A stretch of DNA of 64,000 nucleotides from an uncultured Spirochaetota bacterium (GTDB taxonomy: Bacteria; Spirochaetota; UBA4802; UBA5550). Below, piece by piece: positions 45,019 to 54,064 of this stretch; positions within the stretch are counted from its first letter, which is position 1; each line of letters starts with the position of its first letter. The notes under the pieces are model-generated. The model did not search any database, was not told the origin of the DNA, and saw only the letters and a program-made list of their open reading frames with translations. The stretch is from assembly GCA_937872225.1 (NCBI GenBank), contig CALMRZ010000081.1, positions 23,451 through 87,450 of the forward strand, in the 5' to 3' direction. The translations under genes and the position numbers were made by a program.

Positions 45019-46713
45019 ATGAGAAAAGTATTACCGTTTATTCTGATATTCTTTATCGCCGTTGTTTCTAATCTGTATCCCCAGGAGCGCGTCGACGCCG
45101 TTGAATCGATAACGCCCTCCGGGGTCATGCTCTTCATAAAAACCTCCCGGGTGAAGCAGGCGGTGGTTTCCCTGAAATTTATCGTGGACAATCTCCTTTG
45201 CCGGGAAGACGCCGAAAAATTCAACCGGAAGAAGGATGATATAAAAAACAAACTCGGCCTGGACCCGATGGACATCGAATCGCTGAAAAAGGCCGGCATC
45301 GACGTCAACCGGACCGCGAGCATGGCAATCTACCCGAAGGGACGGCATGACGAGGAGCGGATACTTCTTTTCATCCCGGTGCTGGATGAAAAGACATTTC
45401 CCCTCAAGTTCATCGAGATCCTGAAAAGGATCGGCGGGAACGATAAGGCCGATGTCTATCCCGCCATCACCGAATATAAGGGCCATACCCTGCACCAGAT
45501 CGGGCGGGACATCTTCACCGCGGCCTTTGACGGCGTGTTCATCGTGGGGTCCACCGGGGATCTCCTCCGGAGCGTCATCGATACGAAGGTGAACAATTCC
45601 GGCTTCCTGGCCCTGGACCACCTGTACAGCGACTGCCTGTCGAAAACGAAAAAGGACTATGACCTGCGAGCCTTCGTCGCCAGGGACTTCCTGAAGGATG
45701 TCATGAAGAAGGACGTGAAAAAGGAAACCGTTCCACCGAAAGAGGAAAAAAAGAAGTCCGATGACAGCGCCATGAACGACGCGGTGCTGACCGGCGTGGC
45801 ATACATGGTCGAGGCAGCGGGGAGCCAGCCGTCGGTCCGCTCCGAGCTGGATAAGCTTTCCACCGGGCCTTCACCCTTCAATTCGGTAGACTACGCCTTC
45901 CTTGGCGGATCGGTCAAGCCGGCCGAGGTTGATATCGATATTGCCGCGCGCTTCAATAACGCGAGCGGCACCGTCAACGCCTTTCTTGATGTGATGAAAA
46001 CCGGCGCCGCGGGCAGGGCGCTGTATGTTGCAAATGTCGCGACGTACGCCTTCCTTTCCCTGAACTTCAACAGGATCGAAGAGCTGTGCAGAAACTCCGT
46101 CGCAGGGTGCTCGTATTATAACGGCATCAAAGAGCAGGTGAGGGATGAGTTGGGCATAGATTTCGAAAAAGATATTATCCCCTATTACGGCGGCGTTATG
46201 AATATCTTAGCGGGACAGCCGAAGGGCGCCGGTGGAGGCTATCTTCTTTACGTCCCCATGGAGGACCATGCCCAGGGAAAAAAGGCATGGGAAAAATCAT
46301 CGGCCTATCTCGCGGAAAAATTCAAGGGCACCGAACGGTACGGCACGGCGAAGATCGCCGGCGAGAAGTCCTTCTGGTATGTGGATTCGAAGAACAGCAG
46401 GATATTTGTTGTCTGCGACCGGCGCGGTCTTTACATGGGCAATGACCGGGAGCTGATGGGCGCCGCCCTCGCCGGCCGGGAGATCGGGGAGAAGGGCGTC
46501 AAGGACGACGTGATGAGCAGGCTCGGGGGGAATGTCTTTTTCCTCACCCATATCAAAAAAGAAAGCTACTTCGGCACGCTGTTCACGCTCCTTGCGTACC
46601 GCGTCAGGGAGATAAGCGGCATTATCGATAAAATGACGGACCTCTACATCATAGGCGAGAAGGCCGATAATTATGTTTCCATGGCCATCACGGTAAAGCT
46701 CATGAAGCGCTAG
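45019..46713 (+). CDS. secreted protein of unknown function (DUF3352-like layout)
   Basis: 564 residues with a signal peptide (MRKVLPFILIFFIAVVSNLY). The mature part starts DAVESITPSGVMLFIKTSRV and repeatedly shows the pattern of proteins that report their own state: AAFDGVFIVGSTGDLLRSVI, GREIGEKGVKDD, GGNVFFLTHI. A Lys/Glu-rich low-complexity stretch lies near residue 235-250. The layout recalls DUF3352-type periplasmic proteins, but the match is only suggestive. The next gene begins 15 bp later. Function unknown. Confidence 0.72.
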   Translation: MRKVLPFILIFFIAVVSNLYPQERVDAVESITPSGVMLFIKTSRVKQAVVSLKFIVDNLLCREDAEKFNRKKDDIKNKLGLDPMDIESLKKAGIDVNRTASMAIYPKGRHDEERILLFIPVLDEKTFPLKFIEILKRIGGNDKADVYPAITEYKGHTLHQIGRDIFTAAFDGVFIVGSTGDLLRSVIDTKVNNSGFLALDHLYSDCLSKTKKDYDLRAFVARDFLKDVMKKDVKKETVPPKEEKKKSDDSAMNDAVLTGVAYMVEAAGSQPSVRSELDKLSTGPSPFNSVDYAFLGGSVKPAEVDIDIAARFNNASGTVNAFLDVMKTGAAGRALYVANVATYAFLSLNFNRIEELCRNSVAGCSYYNGIKEQVRDELGIDFEKDIIPYYGGVMNILAGQPKGAGGGYLLYVPMEDHAQGKKAWEKSSAYLAEKFKGTERYGTAKIAGEKSFWYVDSKNSRIFVVCDRRGLYMGNDRELMGAALAGREIGEKGVKDDVMSRLGGNVFFLTHIKKESYFGTLFTLLAYRVREISGIIDKMTDLYIIGEKADNYVSMAITVKLMKR

Positions 46714-46728
46714 GGAAACGGTCGCGTC

Positions 46729-47658
46729 ATGAAGTATCTCTTCGGTCCGGTCAATTCGCGCCGCCTGGGGGTGTCCCTGGGCGTCGACCTGATGCCCTAC
46801 AAGACCTGCTCGCTCAACTGCGTCTACTGCGAGTGCGGCGGGACCACGGCCCTCACCTCGGAAATCGCGGAATACGTACCGACAGATGACGTCATAGCCG
46901 AGCTTGACGGGTTCCTTGCCGGGTCCCCCCGCCTCGACGTGATCACCTTCTCGGGCTCCGGCGAGCCCACGCTCCATTCCGGCATCGGCATTATCATCAG
47001 GCATATCAGGGAGCGCTATCCCCACTATCGCATCGCTGTGCTCACCAACGGCACCCTCTTCGGGGATCCCGCCGTGCGCAGGGCCGTCGCGCCCGTGGAC
47101 ATCGTGGTCCCCTCCCTTGACGCCGTGAGCCCTGAGGCCTTCGCCAGGATCGGGAGGCCCGCCGGCGGCATAACGCCGGAGGGGCTGGTCGACGGCCTTG
47201 TCGAGTTCAGGAAGGATTTCGGCGGTAAGCTTTTCCTGGAAATATTCATCGTCCCCGGTATCAACGACACGGCGGAAGAGCTCGCCGCCCTCAGGGATGC
47301 GGCGTTGAAGATACGGCCGGATGCTGTCCAGATCAACAGCCTGGACCGGCCCGGGACCGAAGCGTGGGTGGAGCCGGCGGGTCGTCAGGAGCTGGAATCC
47401 ATGGAGGGCCTGTTCGCTCCCCTCAAGGTGGAAATAATCGGCCGGCCGGCGGAACGGATATATCAGGACCGCCACGTAAGCGACATGATGAAGGAAATAC
47501 TATCCCTGCTGCGGAGAAGGCCATCGACGCTGGACGACCTGCAGCTTGCCCTCGGGTCCGACCGGGAACAGCTCCGGAACGTCCTCGGATCCATGACCAG
47601 TGATGAGATGATTACCGTCGAGGTTCTTGATAGGGGAGAGTTCTATAGAATTGTATAG
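46729..47658 (+). CDS. radical SAM protein, COG0731-like, with C-terminal winged helix
   Basis: 309 residues. The 4Fe-4S cluster motif is Cys27, Cys31 and Cys34 (CSLNCVYC). SAM-binding pieces are ITFSGSGEPTLHSG and VLTNGTLF; IVVPSLDAVSPEAFARIGRP and LEIFIVPGINDT follow. The C-terminal 60 residues (LSLLRRRPSTLDDLQLALGS) look like a winged helix, a fusion found in some members. The family is related to wyosine-type enzymes, but the substrate in bacteria is unknown. It lies 15 bp after the secreted protein gene. Confidence 0.88.
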   Translation: MKYLFGPVNSRRLGVSLGVDLMPYKTCSLNCVYCECGGTTALTSEIAEYVPTDDVIAELDGFLAGSPRLDVITFSGSGEPTLHSGIGIIIRHIRERYPHYRIAVLTNGTLFGDPAVRRAVAPVDIVVPSLDAVSPEAFARIGRPAGGITPEGLVDGLVEFRKDFGGKLFLEIFIVPGINDTAEELAALRDAALKIRPDAVQINSLDRPGTEAWVEPAGRQELESMEGLFAPLKVEIIGRPAERIYQDRHVSDMMKEILSLLRRRPSTLDDLQLALGSDREQLRNVLGSMTSDEMITVEVLDRGEFYRIV

Positions 47659-47935
47659 AATTGTACCTTTGGATGATTTATTTTTGTGAGCGCGGGAGTT
47701 CATCGCTCGTCCGCCTCGTATAAGCAGAGCCAAATGCGACATCCTGTCGCGGCTCTGCACTCGGCCTTCCTGGCCAGCGCACCATGTTTTCTCTCGGCGG
47801 AATCAGCGACATCCTGCACCCTGGTAGCATGTTACTGCCAGGATGGCAGGAATGCCGCGAAGGGCACGGATGCCCGAGAGTGGCCAAGCCGATGAACCCA
47901 CCGCGCATTAATCAGTAATCATAAGGTGAAGGACA
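47659..47935. repeat. gene-free hairpin island B
   Basis: 277 bp carrying two hairpins of the bulged type: 47724-47758 (outer GCAGAGCC/GGCTCTGC, AAAT bulge, inner GCGACA-TCC-TGTCGC) and 47827-47855 (outer GCAT/ATGC, inner CTGCCA-GGA-TGGCAG). GGCC-TTCCT-GGCC lies between them. No gene; the flanking genes converge here. Confidence 0.72.
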
Positions 47936-48592
47936 TTAAGCTAAAGGTATAAGTATCGTCGCGTAGGTCTTCTGGGTCCCGTCGGTGGTGACGATGAAGT
48001 TCTTGTGGGATATGTTGATGTTTTTCAATAAAATGACGACCATTGACAGGCCCAGCCCCATTCCCTCCGCTTCCGGGTCCGGGTTTTCCATGTAGAATTC
48101 CGCGATATTGTCGTACTTCGATGATACTTCTATCCGCTCGCTGATCTTTTTCTGCTCTTTTTCCGTCAGAGGGACGTTGTTGATCACTTCAACGATGAGG
48201 TTGTTGCCGTGCACCTTCAGGTAGGTGCGCGTCGACAGCTTGTATTTTTTCGCCTTGAGGCCGTATTCTAAAAGCGCTTCGTCGTTCAGGATCCTCCGGA
48301 TCTGCTTGACCACGTTGGCGGGGTCGTCGTCCGTCCTGATTTTTCCCTCGTTGATGAGGATCGTCTTCGCGTTGGCCTTGGTGGCGTTGGCTATCAGTTC
48401 CTTGAGGCACGATATGATCGGGGTGAACAGCTCTTCTTTCCGGAAGCGCTCCAGGATCTTGGCCAGGGCGAACTTTATCTTTTCTTCGGTGTCCTCGAGC
48501 CCCGAATAGGTCAGGAACACCAGGTCGCTCCGGTTCTTGAGGGCCGTGATGATCTCGGTCTGGTAGGTCGTATCGATGTTTTTTCTCAGCAT
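47936..48592 (-). CDS. GHKL-type ATPase-domain protein
   Basis: 218 residues. The ATPase N-box is CLKELIANATKANAKTILIN and the G2-like loop is EAEGMGLGLSMVVILLK; a G1-like region is less clear. There is no phosphoacceptor histidine domain and no membrane segment, so it is an anti-sigma-kinase-like or orphan sensor ATPase rather than a full histidine kinase. The N-terminal 60 residues are unique. It is a possible partner for the STAS proteins of this window, by inference only. Single-gene unit on the minus strand. Confidence 0.8.
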   Translation of the reverse strand: MLRKNIDTTYQTEIITALKNRSDLVFLTYSGLEDTEEKIKFALAKILERFRKEELFTPIISCLKELIANATKANAKTILINEGKIRTDDDPANVVKQIRRILNDEALLEYGLKAKKYKLSTRTYLKVHGNNLIVEVINNVPLTEKEQKKISERIEVSSKYDNIAEFYMENPDPEAEGMGLGLSMVVILLKNINISHKNFIVTTDGTQKTYATILIPLA

Positions 48593-48805
48593 TCCCCTGT
48601 AACTCCAGCACTAACGGGCTTCACTTTTTAAGGATCGGAGTGCTTATATATAATCTTGATGTAATTATTGGCGTCGCCATTCACTGAACTGACAATCAGC
48701 AGAATACCATTTCCACTACTATTCCCATGAGAAAATAAATAATTGATTTTTTTCAAGCATAAATTACTCTTATCCCGATAGTGGGGCCCGTTTCACGGAA
48801 AAACC

Positions 48806-49738
48806 ATGATTGACACGATAATTCCTTCCGTATATTCCATAGCCACCGTGGCGGGCCTGGCCGCCGTTTTCGGTCTTTTCCTGTCCATCGCCATGCGCAA
48901 GCTCAGGGTCGTCAGGGACCCCCGCATCGATAAAGTCATGGAAGCCCTCCCGGGCGCCAACTGCGCCGCCTGCGGCATGCCGGGGTGCTCGGCCTACGCC
49001 ACCGCCATCGTGGAAAAGAAATACGCCATCGACCTCTGCCCTGTCGGCGGGGCCGAGTCGGCGGGGAAGATAGCGGGGATCATGGGCGTGGACTATTCCG
49101 GGTCAACGGCGGCCGTCACGGCGCGGGTACGCTGCCGCGGCGGCAGGGCCGAAACCTCGGCCAGGTTTGAATACGGCGGGCCCCGGAATTGCGCCGCCGC
49201 CGACGGCGTCATGGGCGGCTTCAAGGTCTGCGAATACGGCTGTCTCGGCTTCGGCGACTGCGTGCGGTCCTGCCCCTTTGATGCCATGTACATGGACGGC
49301 AACGGACTCCCCGTGGTCAGGTTCGACCGGTGCACCGGCTGCGGCCTCTGCGTCAGGGCCTGCCCGCGGGACATCATCCACCTGGTCCCGAAGGGAAACG
49401 ATATCCACATGATGTGCGTGAACGAGGAAAAGGCGCCGGCCATGAAAAAGGGATGCGGCGTCGGCTGCATCGCCTGCAAGCTGTGCGAGAAGGCGTGCCG
49501 CGGGGCGCTGTCGGAACAAAAGCCCGGCGTTGACCCGGCGGCGATAGAACCGGCCATCAGGGTCGACAACTTCCTGGCGCGGATCAATTATGATCTGTGC
49601 ATCCAGTGCTACCGGTGCGTGTACGTGTGCCCGGTCCCGGTGATACACCCCCTGGGAAAGTCGAAGAAGCTCATCGATGCCTCATCGAAGAGCGGGAAGT
49701 CAGGGAAAGAAAATGAAAAGGTTGGGGCGTCACTATGA
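48806..49738 (+). CDS. rnfB: RnfB-like polyferredoxin
   Basis: 310 residues. One N-terminal membrane helix (IIPSVYSIATVAGLAAVFGLFLSIA) is followed by the Fe-S domain signature ALPGANCAACGMPGCSAYAT with a distal Cys (LCPVGG). Two further ferredoxin-type clusters follow (CVRSCPFDAMYMDG, CTGCGLCVRACPRDI), then GCIACKLCEKACRGA and CIQCYRCVYVCPVPV. RnfB passes electrons in the Rnf ion-pumping complex; no other rnf gene is adjacent, so it may serve another acceptor here. Its stop overlaps fliG by 4 bp. Confidence 0.9.
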   Translation: MIDTIIPSVYSIATVAGLAAVFGLFLSIAMRKLRVVRDPRIDKVMEALPGANCAACGMPGCSAYATAIVEKKYAIDLCPVGGAESAGKIAGIMGVDYSGSTAAVTARVRCRGGRAETSARFEYGGPRNCAAADGVMGGFKVCEYGCLGFGDCVRSCPFDAMYMDGNGLPVVRFDRCTGCGLCVRACPRDIIHLVPKGNDIHMMCVNEEKAPAMKKGCGVGCIACKLCEKACRGALSEQKPGVDPAAIEPAIRVDNFLARINYDLCIQCYRCVYVCPVPVIHPLGKSKKLIDASSKSGKSGKENEKVGASL

Positions 49739-50745
49739 AAGACGTGTTTGACATGAGCGGCGTTGAGCGCGCCGCCGCCCTCCTGGTGGCCATGGGCCCC
49801 AAGGTGGCGTCCGAGATCATGAAGCACCTCGACGAGGCAAGCATCGAAAAGATAACCACGGAGATCGCCAAGATAGACCGTCTCACTCCCCAGGAGCGGG
49901 AAGAGCTGATCGGCGAGTTCCTCATCGACCTCCGCAGGGAGAAGCGCCGCCTTCGGGGAGGGGAGGGCACGGCCCGGGAGATCCTCACCAAGACCTTCGG
50001 CGAAGGCAAGGCGGACCAGATCCTGTCCAAGTTCACCAATATAGACGTGGACAAGGAGTTCGCGGACCTGAGCGAGATCGACGACCAGGCGCTGGTGTCG
50101 TTCCTGAAAGACGAGCACCCCCAGACGATCGCGGTGGCCATGTCGTTCCTGGCGGCCGAAAAATCGGCCGCCATCATGAGCGCCCTCGATCGCGCCAAGG
50201 CCAAGGAGGTGGCCCTGCGCATGGCCCGCATGGACACGGTGATGCCGGAGGCTGTGGCGGGGATCGTGAAGACCATCAAGAAGAAACACCAGGAATACCA
50301 GAAGAAGAACCAGGGCCTCACCGCCGGCGGCCTCGACACCCTCATCGGAATACTGCAGCACATGCCGGCGGATGAAGAGAAGAAGATCATGGAAGACCTG
50401 GAGGTCACCATGCCCAGCGTCTCCAGCCAGATCGCCGAAAAGATATTCACCTTCGAGAACGTGGTGAACCTCACCAACCAGGAGATCCGCCTCCTCATCG
50501 ACGCCGTCGACGACGACCTCCTGATTGCCAAGTCCCTCAAGGGAGCCGGCGACGAGGTGCGCTTCAAGTTTCTGCGCAACATGAGCCAGAACCGGGCGAC
50601 CGACATTCTCAAGGACATGGAACTCATGGGCGTTGTCCGGCTTTCCGACGTGGAGGACTGCCGCAAGAGAATCGAGGGGATCATGCGGACCCTGGACGAC
50701 AACGGTGTGATCAACCTGCGGGGCGGGAATACGTTCGTGAAATGA
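49735..50745 (+). CDS. fliG: flagellar motor switch protein FliG
   Basis: 336 residues, full length. It has the N-terminal MSGVERAAALLVAMGPKVAS, the middle-domain EHPQTIAVAMSFLAAEKSAA motif, and the C-terminal torque region FTFENVVNLTNQEIRLLIDA with conserved charged residues, followed by SDVEDCRKRIEGIMRTL. It is part of the C-ring that transmits chemotaxis output to rotation. Spirochaetes often have two FliG copies; only this one is here. It overlaps rnfB by 4 bp, an unusual pair. Followed by a hairpin shared with spt. Confidence 0.95.
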   Translation: MKDVFDMSGVERAAALLVAMGPKVASEIMKHLDEASIEKITTEIAKIDRLTPQEREELIGEFLIDLRREKRRLRGGEGTAREILTKTFGEGKADQILSKFTNIDVDKEFADLSEIDDQALVSFLKDEHPQTIAVAMSFLAAEKSAAIMSALDRAKAKEVALRMARMDTVMPEAVAGIVKTIKKKHQEYQKKNQGLTAGGLDTLIGILQHMPADEEKKIMEDLEVTMPSVSSQIAEKIFTFENVVNLTNQEIRLLIDAVDDDLLIAKSLKGAGDEVRFKFLRNMSQNRATDILKDMELMGVVRLSDVEDCRKRIEGIMRTLDDNGVINLRGGNTFVK

Positions 50746-50752
50746 CATCAGG

Positions 50753-50778
50753 TAGGCGGGGTCACGTGGCCCCGCCTA
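50753..50778. terminator. GGCGGGGTCACGTG hairpin between fliG and the lytic transglycosylase
   Basis: TAGGCGGGGTCAC (50753-50765) pairs with GTGGCCCCGCCTA (50766-50778) with one G-T pair. It includes the stop codon of the convergent minus-strand gene. The core is identical to the palindrome after spt at 41674. Confidence 0.65.
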
Positions 50779-51414
50779 TCTGCTATATAAAACTATCGTC
50801 CCGTCCCTTTCAATCCTCTTGTAGAGCCTTCTCACGGCGTGTTCGGAGTAGTTCCCGGTTTCCCCCGTGTAGAGCGACATGATGGCGTTCACGTAGTCGA
50901 TGGTCGCCTGGATCGGCGGCAGGGACATCCTCTTCTTCACCCTTCCGATGCCCGCGTGATAGGCCCCCAGGGCAAGGGGGATATCGTTCCTGAAATAGTT
51001 CTGCAGCGACTTGAAGTGCCTGATGCCCGCGTCTATGTTCTTTTCAGGATCGAAGGGATTGGCGAGATTGTAATAGTCGGCGGTTTCCTTCATTAACTGC
51101 ATCAGCCCCATGGCCCCCGCCGGTGACACCGCTTCCGGATCGAAGTCCGATTCAACCCGGATGATGCACTTGATGAGCTTCGGGTCCACCCCGTGTTTTT
51201 GGGATAGCGTTTCGATTATCCCGTCAAATTTGCTGGAGATGTTCCGGTTCAGCCGGTGACCCCCGCCTCCTGATCTCTCGTTTTTGTTGAAAAAATCAAT
51301 GGACCCATCGGGGTTGACCCGCTTGTATATCCTGGCCGCGGCGTCGCTTGATGAAAGGGCAAGCATCAGGAGGGAAAGAAGGAGTATGTATGGAACAATC
51401 ATTCGAGGTGTCAT
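50776..51414 (-). CDS. secreted lytic murein transglycosylase (SLT/LysM-type)
   Basis: 212 residues with a signal peptide (MIVPYILLLSLLMLALSSSD). A DUF4124-like start (RIYKRVNPDGSIDFFNKNE) precedes the SLT domain: HGVDPKLIKCIIRVESDFDP holds the catalytic Glu (VES), then SPAGAMGLMQLMKETADYY, NIDAGIRHFK and PLALGAYHAGIGRV. It cleaves peptidoglycan glycan strands in the periplasm. It is divergent from the chemotaxis operon and might help the flagellum cross the wall, but that is not shown. Confidence 0.92.
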   Translation of the reverse strand: MTPRMIVPYILLLSLLMLALSSSDAAARIYKRVNPDGSIDFFNKNERSGGGGHRLNRNISSKFDGIIETLSQKHGVDPKLIKCIIRVESDFDPEAVSPAGAMGLMQLMKETADYYNLANPFDPEKNIDAGIRHFKSLQNYFRNDIPLALGAYHAGIGRVKKRMSLPPIQATIDYVNAIMSLYTGETGNYSEHAVRRLYKRIERDGTIVLYSR

Positions 51415-51657
51415 GACTTTAGTCTGTATGGATTCTTCATAGGCTCTCTGTTACAAAACTTGATGAACAAGTAGACGGATAGGGTATTTTTGTCCATCAT
51501 TAATCAATATAGCGATTCCTACAGAAATATTGGAGTTTTTCCTACAGGATATTCGGTTAATCACCAATTGACGAACATCGGTCCATCAGTTACATTGTAT
51601 ACGTTATAATGCATGTTCCCGGGAGTGGGCTCATAAAATATCAACTGGAGCACGATA

Positions 51658-53784
51658 ATGAGCGAATCAGCAATTAAAGAAGTGTTCATCAGCGAGGCCA
51701 AGGAGATCATCGAAAAGCTCGAATCCGACCTGGTCCAGCTGGAAGAAAATGAAGGCGATCAGGAGATTGTAAACCGGATTTTCCGCTCCTTCCATACCCT
51801 GAAGGGCAGTTCGGGTATAGTGGGATTGACCTCCATCTATAATTTTTCGCACAAGCTGGAGAACCTTCTCGACCGGGTCCGCTCCGGCGATATCGCCGTC
51901 GATAACAGCCTGATCGATCTTATCCTCGGCAGCATTGACTGGATACGGGACGAGCTGTTCACCGAAAAAGCGGATACGGATGAGTCGAAGTCGGCCATGA
52001 ACGCCCTGCAGCAGCGGATTCTCGAATATACCGGCGAGGAAAAAGCGGTCGAGGCCGGAGAAGAGGAAGAAACCGGGAGGGCGAAGCCGAAGGCGGGCGT
52101 GTACAACTATTTCAGGATCAAGGCCCGATTCGCGGATGACGTGTTCGAGACCGGCATCGATCCCCTCATGATCATCGAGGACCTTCTCACCGTAGGGACC
52201 CTTCTCACCAAGAACGTCGACCGGGAACAGCTGCCGGCCCTTGACGCGATGAACCCCGAGCGCTGTTACCTCTCGTGGGACCTGATAATCAAGACCCTTG
52301 AACCGGTCGATAAAATCAATGATGTTTTCATGTTCGTGAGGGACCGCAACAGCATCACCATCGAGGACGTGACCGCCAGCTTCTCGGGCCGTGGCAGGGA
52401 GCTTCCCCAGGAAAAACGCATCGGGGAGATACTGCTGGAGAAGGGCATCATCAGCGAGGCCGAGCTTGACGCCGTTCTGAAGTACCATGATTCGCACAAA
52501 ACGAAAATAGGCGATATTATCGTGAAAAAGGGCCTTGCCTCGGAAAAGGACGTCAAGGACGCCCTCGAAGAGCAGGAAAAGCTGAAAAAGAAGATCGAGC
52601 TAAACACGGTGCGGGTCGATACGAACCGTCTGGACAACATCCTGAACCTTCTCGGCGAGATCGTCATCGGCCAGTCGTCCCTGAACAGGATCGCCGACGA
52701 GCTTGACGACGACAAGGACACAGGCTTTCAGCTCAAGAACGCCCTGTACGGCCTTGACCGCATAACCCGCGAATTCCAGGAGCAGATCATGTCGATCAGG
52801 ATGATCCCCATCGGTCCCTCCTTCGAGCAGTTCCGCCGCTTCGTGCGCGACAGCGCCCATGAGCGCGGCAAAGACATCAAGCTGGTCATCGAGGGCGGCG
52901 ATACCGAGCTGGACAAGACGGTCATAGAAAAGATAAGCGATCCCCTCAAGCACATGATCCGCAACGCCATCGACCACGGCATCGAGGTCCCGGAGGAGCG
53001 CGAGGCCGCCGGCAAGGCGGCAGCCGGCCTGGTGACCCTGCGGGCGTATCACCAGGAAGGCAATGTTTTCATCGAGGTTCTCGACGACGGCAGGGGCGTG
53101 AACCTGGCCAAGGTCCGCAGCCGCGCCGTTGAAAGGGGATTGCTGAAGGAAGACGAGGAGGCCTCCAGGGAAAGGCTCCTGTCATATCTCTTCCATCCGG
53201 GCTTTTCCACCGCTGACCGGGTGGACGATCTCTCGGGCCGCGGCGTCGGCATGGACGTCGTCAAGACCAATATCGAGGAACTGCGCGGCACCGTGGAGCT
53301 GAAATCGGAGGAAGGCAAAGGGACCACCATCCGCATCAAGCTGCCCCTCACCCTGGCCATCATCGACGGCATGCTGGTGAGCATCGGCAGGAACATATAC
53401 ATCATACCGCTGCTCTCCATAGTGGAATCGATGCAGCCGAAACAGGAGGACGTGAAAACCGTCGAGGGCAAGGGAGAGATGATATCCTTCCGGGGCGAGT
53501 TCGTCTCGCTGGCGCGGCTCTACGACCTGTTCGAGATCGACGCGCGGCACAAGAACCCGTGGGAAGGCCTGGTCATTGTCGTTGAATCGGCGAACACCCG
53601 CATCGGTCTCTTGGTGGACGACCTCCTGGGACAGCAGCAGATAGTCATCAAGAGCCTTGATAATTACATTACCCGGAGCCGTTCGATATCGGGCGCCGCG
53701 ATACTGGGAGACGGCAAGGTGGCCCTTATCGTCGACATTCACGGCCTCGTGGAAGACATAATGGACATCAATTCTGCACGGTAA
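51658..53784 (+). CDS. cheA: chemotaxis histidine kinase CheA with an inserted MshEN-like domain
   Basis: 708 residues. The HPt domain has the phosphoacceptor His46 in FRSFHTLKGSSGIVGL. A P2-like region spans residues 140-245. Residues about 254-315 (RIGEILLEKGIISEAELDAV ... KKGLASEKDVKDALEEQEKL) form a two-repeat MshEN/GspE-N-like segment, not part of standard CheA. Dimerisation (NTVRVDTNRLDNILNLLGEI) and the ATPase (NAIDHGIEVPEER, DLSGRGVGMDVVKT, GKGTTIRIKLPL) follow, then a CheW-like P5 domain. It phosphorylates CheY and CheB. First gene of an eight-gene operon; TGGAG ribosome site. Confidence 0.95.
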   Translation: MSESAIKEVFISEAKEIIEKLESDLVQLEENEGDQEIVNRIFRSFHTLKGSSGIVGLTSIYNFSHKLENLLDRVRSGDIAVDNSLIDLILGSIDWIRDELFTEKADTDESKSAMNALQQRILEYTGEEKAVEAGEEEETGRAKPKAGVYNYFRIKARFADDVFETGIDPLMIIEDLLTVGTLLTKNVDREQLPALDAMNPERCYLSWDLIIKTLEPVDKINDVFMFVRDRNSITIEDVTASFSGRGRELPQEKRIGEILLEKGIISEAELDAVLKYHDSHKTKIGDIIVKKGLASEKDVKDALEEQEKLKKKIELNTVRVDTNRLDNILNLLGEIVIGQSSLNRIADELDDDKDTGFQLKNALYGLDRITREFQEQIMSIRMIPIGPSFEQFRRFVRDSAHERGKDIKLVIEGGDTELDKTVIEKISDPLKHMIRNAIDHGIEVPEEREAAGKAAAGLVTLRAYHQEGNVFIEVLDDGRGVNLAKVRSRAVERGLLKEDEEASRERLLSYLFHPGFSTADRVDDLSGRGVGMDVVKTNIEELRGTVELKSEEGKGTTIRIKLPLTLAIIDGMLVSIGRNIYIIPLLSIVESMQPKQEDVKTVEGKGEMISFRGEFVSLARLYDLFEIDARHKNPWEGLVIVVESANTRIGLLVDDLLGQQQIVIKSLDNYITRSRSISGAAILGDGKVALIVDIHGLVEDIMDINSAR

Positions 53785-53794
53785 GGAGCGTCAT

Positions 53795-54043
53795 ATGATC
53801 AAGCTTGATTCCGACATCGGCGTAAAAAAGATAAAAGAGTTCCACGCGGCGATTATCGATGAATTGCGGTCAAACGACGAGGTGCTGATAGATTTCAGCG
53901 GCGTGGAACGGATCGATTGTTCCGTCGCCCAGCTTATCATAGCGTCGGGCCGCGCCGCCAGGGCGGCGGGAAAGACCATAAAGCTGAAGTCCGTACCCCG
54001 CTTTGTAAAATACCAGATGCAAATTTGCGGGATCAAAATATAG
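53795..54043 (+). CDS. STAS-domain protein in the che operon
   Basis: 82 residues, one STAS fold: VLIDFSGVERIDCSVAQLII corresponds to the SpoIIAA phospho-serine region (Ser in DCSVAQ), followed by AAGKTIKLKSVPRFVKYQM. Between cheA and cheY by 10 and 21 bp. STAS genes in che operons are known in several lineages but the role is unclear; a CheX-like or chemoreceptor-scaffold task is guesswork. It is distinct from the free STAS protein at 24.6 kb. Confidence 0.85.
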   Translation: MIKLDSDIGVKKIKEFHAAIIDELRSNDEVLIDFSGVERIDCSVAQLIIASGRAARAAGKTIKLKSVPRFVKYQMQICGIKI

Positions 54044-54064
54044 TATACACTACTGGAGGATTCG

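Noticed and set aside
46297..47475. A 392-codon minus-strand frame across the secreted protein and radical SAM genes
   Set aside because: It spans two real genes on the other strand and matches nothing.
49609..50748. A 379-codon minus-strand frame opposite fliG
   Set aside because: Shadow of fliG; no ribosome site and no domain.
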